Source: Arthrobacter sp. AFG20
Lineage (GTDB): Bacteria > Actinomycetota > Actinomycetes > Actinomycetales > Micrococcaceae
Direction: 5' to 3'
DNA: 64,000 bases
Assembly (NCBI RefSeq): GCF_002892795.1
Contig: NZ_PJMC01000019.1
Coordinates: 34,027 to 98,026, forward strand
Within the stretch, counting starts at the first letter, position 1. Every line of letters begins with the position of its first letter. Positions 58,627 to 64,000 of the stretch are shown piece after piece. Under the pieces are notes generated by a model. The model was not told where the DNA came from and searched no databases. It saw only the letters and a list, made by a program, of their open reading frames with translations. The position numbers and the translations under genes were made by a program.

Positions 58627-58693
58627 CGCTGACTCCTTTGTATTGACGGCGTACTGCTGGTGGTTTGTTGTACTGAAAGCTACCGGACGGTGC

Positions 58694-59731
58694 TTACCGG
58701 ACAGCGATCGGGTTGACCGGCGAGCCAACGGCACCGGTGATGGGAAGCGGCGCTGCTGTGAGCAGGAAATCGTACCTGCCGTCCGCTGCGCACGCTTCCG
58801 CCAGCCCGTCCGGGTCCCACATCTCGCCCAGGAACAGTCCCAGGTTGGGAATGGCGATCTGGTGGAGGGGCTGGAACGCGCCGTCGAACTCGTTCGGCCG
58901 GACCTCGAAACCCCATGTGTCCGTGGCGATCCCGGCAATTTCGGAGGCGTGCAGCCACGGCGCGGCGCTGAAGGACAGCCCCGGGGCTGACCCGCCGGCG
59001 TAGTCGCCCCAGCCGTCGCGGCGGACCCTGGCGTACTGACCGGTGCGGATCACCACGATGTCGCCCCGGCCCACTGTTGAGCTGGGACCTTGGAGTTCGA
59101 TGGTCCGCTGGAGATGCTCCGGGGTGATGGCGAATCCGTCGGGCAGTTCGCCGTCGTTCCGTCCCAGCTCGGGGCCGAGCGCCCGGCCGACGTCGAGCAG
59201 CACGCCGCGGGTGATGATCTTGGCAGCGGCAGTCTCGATGCCGGTCACCAGGTCGCCCTCGGAGGTGACCACGTCCCCGGCTGCGCGGCCGTTCCAGGCC
59301 TTGCCCTGGTCAAAGATATGGCCCAGGCCGTCCCACTGCGTGGAGCACTGCAGCGGCATGGCGATCACGTCGTCCGCGCCGCCGAAGCCGTGCGGGAAGC
59401 CCTGATTGCCGCGTTCTGCGTCCACACCGGTGTCCGTCATGGTGTGCACGGGATTGGTGCGGCGGCGCCAGCCCTTCTGCGGACCGTTGGTATCGAACGG
59501 CTGGGACAGCGAGAAGGCGTCGCCGGTCCTCACCAGTCCTGCTGCTACGACGCGTTTGGCGGCGTCGATGAAGTTAAGGGTCCCCAGGACGTCATCCTCG
59601 CCCCAGCGGCCCCAGTTGTTGTGCGCTTCGGCCATGGCGCGGATGCTGCCGAGCGGGTCCTCACGCCGGATGACCGGGAAATCAGTTGATTCCCCGGCGC
59701 CGATGGCGGGTGCTGTGTCCTGGGCGGTCAC
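58694..59731 (-). CDS. Cyclase-family (kynurenine formamidase-like) hydrolase
   Basis: The 345-residue protein belongs to the metal-dependent cyclase/KynB-like family: NNWGRWGEDDVLGTLNFIDA at the N-terminus, FSLSQPFDTNGPQKGW, and the modified metal motif CSTQWDGLGHIFDQG, where the classical HxGTHxD is replaced by Q-W-D-G-L-G-H as in the long subgroup. VRTGQYARVRRDGW is also typical. It may hydrolyse an amide or lactone intermediate of the aromatic pathway. It overlaps the upstream FAH-family gene by four bases. Confidence 0.84.
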   Translation of the reverse strand: MTAQDTAPAIGAGESTDFPVIRREDPLGSIRAMAEAHNNWGRWGEDDVLGTLNFIDAAKRVVAAGLVRTGDAFSLSQPFDTNGPQKGWRRRTNPVHTMTDTGVDAERGNQGFPHGFGGADDVIAMPLQCSTQWDGLGHIFDQGKAWNGRAAGDVVTSEGDLVTGIETAAAKIITRGVLLDVGRALGPELGRNDGELPDGFAITPEHLQRTIELQGPSSTVGRGDIVVIRTGQYARVRRDGWGDYAGGSAPGLSFSAAPWLHASEIAGIATDTWGFEVRPNEFDGAFQPLHQIAIPNLGLFLGEMWDPDGLAEACAADGRYDFLLTAAPLPITGAVGSPVNPIAVR

Positions 59732-60690
59732 GGCTTGCTGCTTTCGGTTGTCACTTCGTCCTTGCAGTGGATGAGCTGGGTGCCCAGTCCGGTGATGGTG
59801 CCTTCCATAACGTCGCCGTCCTGGAGCAGCCGGCCCCAGTGCTGGCCGTTGCCGGCCGGGCTGCCGGTGAGCACCAGGTCGCCGGGGCGCAGTGGCATGA
59901 TCTGGGAGGCTTCGCTGACGAGCTTGGCGACGCCGAAGATCATGTCCTGCGTGGACTCGTCCTGCATGGCCTTGCCGTTGAGCTTCAGTGTCACCTGGAC
60001 GTCCTGCGGGTCGCCAAAGAACTTGGCGGGTACCAGCAGCGGGCCGGTGGGCAGGAATCCGGGGGCGTTCTTGGCGCGGTACCAGTCCGAGCCGATGGCC
60101 GGCATGTCCTTGCGGAAGACGTATTCACGGGTAGTGATGTCGTTGACCATGGTGTAGCCAAAGACGTAGTCCAGGGCTTCCTCGGGGGTGACCCGGAATG
60201 CGGTCCGGCCGATGACTGCCGCCAGTTCCAGCTCCCAGTCGTGGGACTTGCTGTATGACGGGAGGGCGAGGTCGTCCGTGGCGGACGCGACCGCCGTCGG
60301 AAGCCCGATGAAGAAGTACGGCGTTCCCTGGCCTGCCCGCTTGTCCATCATCGCCGCCGTCTTGGCGCGCACTTCCTCTTCGCCCTCGCCCGGTTCGCGG
60401 TGGGCTGCGGCGAGGTCGATGACGTGCTTGCGGTAGTTCGCACCGGTTTGCAGCACCTGGGCGGGCTCCACGGGGGCAAGGATTTCGACGTCGGCCAGCG
60501 CCAGGCCGGTGTCCTTGCCTGCCGAGGCAGCCAGCGCGTCCAACTGTCCCTCGGTGGTTGCCCAGTGCTCGATTAGGGAGTTGATGTCCCCGTCCAGCGG
60601 CAGGACCCGGTCTTCAACCAGCAGGCCCGCGCGGGCCTTGCTGTCACCGGGCTCCTGGAAGCGGATGAGCGAATAAGTAGCTACCGACAT
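59728..60690 (-). CDS. Fumarylacetoacetate hydrolase family protein (second)
   Basis: The 320-residue protein has SLIRFQEPGDSKARAGLLVE at the N-terminus, QTGANYRKHVIDLAAAHREP, and the metal-binding SKSHDWELELAAVIGRTAFR plus FGYTMVNDITTREYVFRKDM blocks (E, E, D). The C-terminal DLVLTGSPAGNG is conserved for the superfamily. Its position directly after the ring-cleavage dioxygenase suggests it acts on the cleavage product, while the member at 55419 acts later. Confidence 0.87.
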   Translation of the reverse strand: MSVATYSLIRFQEPGDSKARAGLLVEDRVLPLDGDINSLIEHWATTEGQLDALAASAGKDTGLALADVEILAPVEPAQVLQTGANYRKHVIDLAAAHREPGEGEEEVRAKTAAMMDKRAGQGTPYFFIGLPTAVASATDDLALPSYSKSHDWELELAAVIGRTAFRVTPEEALDYVFGYTMVNDITTREYVFRKDMPAIGSDWYRAKNAPGFLPTGPLLVPAKFFGDPQDVQVTLKLNGKAMQDESTQDMIFGVAKLVSEASQIMPLRPGDLVLTGSPAGNGQHWGRLLQDGDVMEGTITGLGTQLIHCKDEVTTESSKP

Positions 60691-60697
60691 AGCGGCC

Positions 60698-61717
60698 TTA
60701 GCCCCGTCCCTGCTTGGCGTACGGGTTCAACAGGGCTTCCTTCATCGCGGGGGAGGCGCCTTCTTCGGTGGCGGTGAAGCCTTCAGCCGGCGGGAAGGAC
60801 TCGGTCATGGAGTGCGGCATGGCGCCGTTCTTGTAGAAGTTGTTGGAACCTTCGGACGGGTGCCAGGTGTTGGCTTCCCAGTCAGGAACGTAGTTGCGGT
60901 AGCCGCCGGAGTTGAGCTCCACGCGCAGGCCGGACGGGTCGCGGAAGTAGAGGAAGTTCTGCTCGCCCACGCCGTGGATGGAGGGGCCGTATTCCATGGG
61001 GGTGCCGTTTTCCATCATGACGTCGGCGGTGCGGAGCAGGTCCTCGGTGGCATCCACCCAGAAGGCGATGTGGTTGACGCGGCCGGCGCGGCTGGAGGTG
61101 TCCAGGACAACGCCCAGGTCGTGGGACTTCTCGTTGGTGGTCAGCACAGAGAAGACGGTGATGGGTGCCTCGTCCAGGTCCACGAAGGCCATCACGCGGA
61201 AGCCCAGGGCCTCGTTGTACCACTTGGCGAAGCCGCGGACATCGGAGGAAGCGACGGTGACGTGGTCCAGGAACCGGGGTGCGGCGGCGTGGCTGCTGCG
61301 GCGTTCCGGCCGGTCCGGGTAGGTGGACTCGAAACCGGGCTCGGCGACGAACTTCTCCACGTCGAAGAAGAGGCGCATGTGGTGGCCGTAGGGGCCGGTG
61401 AACTCGTAAGCCTTGCCGAAGCCGTGGCCGCCGGCGGTCCAGGTGCCCTGCACGCCGGTCGCTTCGACCCGCTGGGCGGCCGCTTCGAGGGCTGCCTGGG
61501 AGTTGGTGCGCCAGGCCATCCGGCCCAGGGACGCTTCCGGTCCTTCGGTGATGACCAGGCTGTAGCGGTAGTGGTCGCCCCAGCAGCGCAGGTAGACGTT
61601 GCCGTCCACGCGATCAATGATGCGCATGCCGAATTTTTCCTCGTAGAACCGCGCCGAGGCTTCGACGTCGGGGGTGGTGATCTCGAGGTGGGCAAGATGT
61701 GAGAGGGGAGTTTCCAC
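60698..61717 (-). CDS. Extradiol (catechol 2,3-) dioxygenase, VOC family
   Basis: The 339-residue protein contains two VOC modules: SHLAHLEITTPDVEASARFY at the N-terminus and RFLDHVTVASSDVRGFAKWY in the second half. The iron-binding set of type I extradiol dioxygenases is visible as H in LDHVTV, H in VNHIAFWVD and E in GLRVELNSGGYRNY. It cleaves a catecholic ring next to the hydroxyl groups. It is the first gene of the seven-gene minus-strand operon; a LysR-type box lies 103 bases upstream. Confidence 0.9.
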   Translation of the reverse strand: METPLSHLAHLEITTPDVEASARFYEEKFGMRIIDRVDGNVYLRCWGDHYRYSLVITEGPEASLGRMAWRTNSQAALEAAAQRVEATGVQGTWTAGGHGFGKAYEFTGPYGHHMRLFFDVEKFVAEPGFESTYPDRPERRSSHAAAPRFLDHVTVASSDVRGFAKWYNEALGFRVMAFVDLDEAPITVFSVLTTNEKSHDLGVVLDTSSRAGRVNHIAFWVDATEDLLRTADVMMENGTPMEYGPSIHGVGEQNFLYFRDPSGLRVELNSGGYRNYVPDWEANTWHPSEGSNNFYKNGAMPHSMTESFPPAEGFTATEEGASPAMKEALLNPYAKQGRG

Positions 61718-62171
61718 GTTGAAGTCCTTCTGGTTACTGGCTGCGGTCGGTTGGTGCAGGTCCTGTAACTACTGTGAGGGAGTTCATGTATCTGGAGAAG
61801 AGCAAGTTTTCCATAGGAGCTATCCACGCGGCTGATAGTTCCGGCGTATCCAGCACGGCTTCGCGGGCAAGGTAAAAACGCGGCATCCAAGGCGGCCGTC
61901 GAATTATTGATCACTTGCACTGGTAGTGTCCCGCCGGCCATTTTCACGGTCGTCGCATGTGTGAAGTCCGTGGCCACTTAGAGAGGCGTCGGCAGTTCCT
62001 GGAAAATGCTGCGGGAACTGCTCGACACGGGAAACGCCCCAAGGTCGAGCCTGACAAGGGCCAAGTTGAGGCGCAGGGGTTCAACCCGCAGGGTGTGAGC
62101 GGAATGCACTCTGGTACGCCAGGCTTTTCCCCGGCGTTCCGTGATGGGGGAGCGCTTGAGTTCGGCGAAGG
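61718..62171. other. Intergenic region in front of the dioxygenase operon
   Basis: About 450 bases without a recognisable gene. It holds the promoter of the aromatic operon and the LysR-type box at 61820-61838, and the downstream end of the LacI gene. Confidence 0.5.
61820..61838. promoter_or_regulatory. LysR-type box CTAT-N11-ATAG
   Basis: CTATCCACGCGGCTGATAG has perfectly inverted ends (CTATC/GATAG) and T-N11-A spacing, 103 bases upstream of the dioxygenase start. Nearly identical to 53711-53729. Confidence 0.7.
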
Positions 62172-63263
62172 TTAGCTCCTAGGCGGAGCCACAGAATCGC
62201 GAACTTGGAGCCGGGCTTCCAGGACGTTGTGTTTCGGGACGGAAGTGTCGCCAGCGATCCTGGCGAGGAGAAGCTCTGCGGCCATGGAGCCGATCCGGTG
62301 CACGGGTTGGTGGATCGTTGTTATGGCCGGTCGGGTGAACTTCATCCAATCGAGGTCGTCGAAGCAGATGATCGAGAGCTGCTCCGGGATTTGAAGATCC
62401 AAGTCGGCTATTGCCTGCATCATTCCAATGGACATGGTTCCGTCGGCGGCAAACAGCGCGGTTGGCCGGTCCGGGGACTGGAGGAGGACGGTAGCCGCTT
62501 GGCAAGCAGCGTCGGAGGAGTAGGAGCCGACGCGGCCGATAAGGCCTGGGTCGACGGGAACGCCGAAGTCCCGGTGGGCATCGACGTACCCCTGCAGGCG
62601 TTGCCAGCTTGGATAAAGCGTTTCCCCGTTGGTTGAGAAGTGGGCAGCCTGTCGGACAAACTCCTCCAGGCTTCCGTTGTGAAGTTCTTCCAGTTCGGCG
62701 ATGATCGCTATTCGCCGGTGTCCTGCTTTCAGCAGGTGGGTGACTGCCTCGCGGGCGGATCCTCTGTTGTCGACAGTTACTGAGTCGGCAGCCAGATCGT
62801 ATGAGGCGCGGTCGATCTGCACTGTCGGGCATCCGCCGGCAATAAGGCTGCGGAGGTGCGCGGAACCCCGAACATCACATGGCGCCACGATGAGCCCGTC
62901 TACACGTTTTTCGAGCAGGAGTTGTACCGCGTCTTTTTCGCGCTCAAGGTCCTCATCGCTGTTGGTCAGGATGACGCCGAACCCGCGTGCTCTTGCGACG
63001 TCGCCGATGCCTCGGAGGACTCTGGCATAGAAGGCGTTGTCGATGTCGGCGGCCACTACTCCTATGGTGTGGCTCTTGCCGGTCACCAGGCTGCGGGCAA
63101 GCGAGTTGGGTTTGTAGCCGAGTTTCCGGGCTGCAGCTTGTACCTTTGCCGCGACGTCATCGCTGGTGTAGCCATAGTTGCCGAGAACGCGCCCGGCGGT
63201 GGCTGTGCTGACGCCTGCTTCAGCTGCGACCTGCGTGATGGTTATTCTCGGGGAAGCGGGCAT
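62172..63263 (-). CDS. LacI-family transcriptional repressor
   Basis: From ATG 63263 the product has 363 residues. The N-terminal LacI domain reads ITITQVAAEAGVSTATAGRV followed by LGNYGYTSDDVAAKVQAAAR with the hinge YKPNSLARSLVTGKSHTIGV, then a periplasmic-binding-protein-like effector domain ending in DDLDWMKFTRPAITTIHQPV. A sugar or sugar-like inducer is expected. It is divergent from a solute-binding protein gene, with a LacI-type operator in the gap. Confidence 0.9.
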   Translation of the reverse strand: MPASPRITITQVAAEAGVSTATAGRVLGNYGYTSDDVAAKVQAAARKLGYKPNSLARSLVTGKSHTIGVVAADIDNAFYARVLRGIGDVARARGFGVILTNSDEDLEREKDAVQLLLEKRVDGLIVAPCDVRGSAHLRSLIAGGCPTVQIDRASYDLAADSVTVDNRGSAREAVTHLLKAGHRRIAIIAELEELHNGSLEEFVRQAAHFSTNGETLYPSWQRLQGYVDAHRDFGVPVDPGLIGRVGSYSSDAACQAATVLLQSPDRPTALFAADGTMSIGMMQAIADLDLQIPEQLSIICFDDLDWMKFTRPAITTIHQPVHRIGSMAAELLLARIAGDTSVPKHNVLEARLQVRDSVAPPRS

Positions 63264-63594
63264 TGGTATCTTTCCGTGGCTGGTTTTTGGATTCGGGCCG
63301 CGGAAGTCCTCGCCCCGAACGCAGGTCAGTAGCTTACCTGCCCCTGTAGCGGCGCCATGCTCAAGCTTATGAGAACGTTCGCACTTTGTCGAGCTTCTTT
63401 TCCGACACCAGCGTGCACTAGTTGCGCGTGTGCATACGGCGCCCGGAGTCGGACTATCCGTGCTTGCACGGGCTCGAGGAGGCGAATAAAGAAATTCTTG
63501 ACTCAATCCGAAAAAGAGATGTAGCTTACACAGGACCTGATAACGCTCTCAGCTCTTGTGGGCTGAAACCAGCACCTCTACAGATTGGAATGGA
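63264..63594. other. Divergent intergenic region
   Basis: About 330 bases between the LacI gene and the solute-binding protein gene. Apart from the operator-like palindrome at 63370-63383 nothing was identified. Confidence 0.4.
63370..63383. promoter_or_regulatory. LacI-family operator
   Basis: TGAGAACGTTCGCA fits the TGNNANCGNTNNCA form of LacI/CcpA-type operators with a perfect GAACGTTC centre, 107 bases upstream of the LacI start. Likely an autoregulatory site also controlling the divergent gene. Confidence 0.6.
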
Positions 63595-64000
63595 ATGCGT
63601 ATCCCTACTTCCCGGACGTTTCGCTTTGGCGCGGCAGCAGCCTCCGCCGCCTTGGCGGTGAGCCTGCTTTCGGCGTGCGGCGGAGCTCCCGCGTCCTCGT
63701 CAGCGGAGCAAAATCCGTACGGCCTAATAGAGCAAGGAACTGTCCGGGTTGCAAGCGTTGGAGACCTCAAGCCCTATACGTTCGCCGATGCGCAGGGTAA
63801 CTTCACCGGCTTCGACGTGGAACTCTTCAAGGACGTGGCCCACCGCGCCGGTGTAGACAAAGTGGTCTTCACCGGTCAGGACTTTTCTGCCATCCTTCCG
63901 GCCGTGGCCAACGGCCAGTTCGACGTCGGCGTGGCCGCGATCGGGATCACGGACAAGCGCAAGGAAACCGTTGACTTCTCCGAGGGCTACCTTGCCGGCT
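63595..64000 (+). CDS. Solute-binding lipoprotein, family 3 (amino-acid type), partial
   Basis: From ATG 63595 (GGAATGGA upstream) 135 residues are seen before the window ends. A lipoprotein signal (AAAASAALAVSLLSAC) is followed by GTVRVASVGDLKPYTFADAQ, GNFTGFDVELFKDVAHRAGV and GQFDVGVAAIGITDKRKETV, the N-terminal lobe of family 3 solute-binding proteins of polar amino-acid ABC importers. Permease and ATPase genes, if linked, lie beyond the window. Confidence 0.88.
   Translation, partial: MRIPTSRTFRFGAAAASAALAVSLLSACGGAPASSSAEQNPYGLIEQGTVRVASVGDLKPYTFADAQGNFTGFDVELFKDVAHRAGVDKVVFTGQDFSAILPAVANGQFDVGVAAIGITDKRKETVDFSEGYLAG

Overview
The window is high-GC DNA from an actinobacterium of the Arthrobacter/Pseudarthrobacter kind. 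This is inferred from the protein families (a mycothiol-dependent isomerase-family protein, a DUF4193 protein, a LigB-type ATP ligase, an ECF41 sigma factor) and from the many GTG starts and ATGA/GTGA overlaps. No rRNA or complete tRNA is present. The first and last genes are cut by the window edges.

Layout. (1) 1-4.9 kb: the end of a LuxR-type regulator, then a minus-strand benzoate/catechol block (AAHS-type transporter, LysR regulator, muconate cycloisomerase catB, muconolactone isomerase catC), then a plus-strand mycothiol-dependent isomerase-family gene. (2) 5-20.2 kb: accessory, partly decayed DNA. It holds an aminotransferase remnant, a secreted AMIN-like protein, a DUF4193 zinc-ribbon protein, an ECF41 sigma factor with two SDR epimerase-like genes, a small four-repeat protein with an IS256 element at its stop codon, broken IS3 elements, a CbbX-type AAA ATPase, ATP-dependent DNA ligase LigB, and remnants of a dihydrofolate-reductase-like gene, a GH32 enzyme, an epimerase and a membrane protein. 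Three copies of a recombination-site-like sequence and a tRNA-Leu-like 3' end lie here. (3) 20.1-29.4 kb: a TetR/DUF4386 pair with tandem operators, a cupredoxin lipoprotein, an IS110 remnant, an MFS-NTF2-SDR-aldo/keto reductase operon with a divergent XRE regulator, and broken sugar-acid genes (PfkB kinase, SMP-30 lactonase).

(4) 29.7-53.7 kb is the most striking part: a large C-glycoside catabolism locus. It encodes five alpha (xylose-isomerase-like TIM barrel) and five beta (DUF6379-like) domains of C-glycoside deglycosidase, arranged as two natural beta-alpha fusions, one beta-alpha pair, one alpha-beta pair and one divergent pair. Around them are two FAD-dependent GMC oxidoreductases resembling C-glycoside 3-oxidases, two Gfo/Idh/MocA dehydrogenases, two further TIM-barrel isomerases, a CUT1 ABC importer without its ATPase, an MFS transporter, and LysR and ROK regulators. 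The expected scheme (inference from described C-glycoside pathways) is uptake, oxidation of the sugar at C3, metal-dependent C-C bond cleavage by alpha/beta deglycosidases, then processing of the keto-sugar by the isomerases and Gfo/Idh enzymes. A shared dyad (CTTATGT-N11-WWWAG) occurs in four promoter regions and its left half twice in another, suggesting one regulon.

(5) 52.8-61.7 kb: a LysR regulator, an SDR and a seven-gene minus-strand aromatic operon (extradiol VOC dioxygenase, two FAH-family hydrolases, cyclase, FAD monooxygenase, amidohydrolase, SDR) that could degrade the released aglycone. A near-identical LysR-type box lies upstream of both the SDR and the dioxygenase. (6) 62.2-64 kb: a LacI regulator with a LacI-type operator, divergent from a truncated solute-binding lipoprotein gene.
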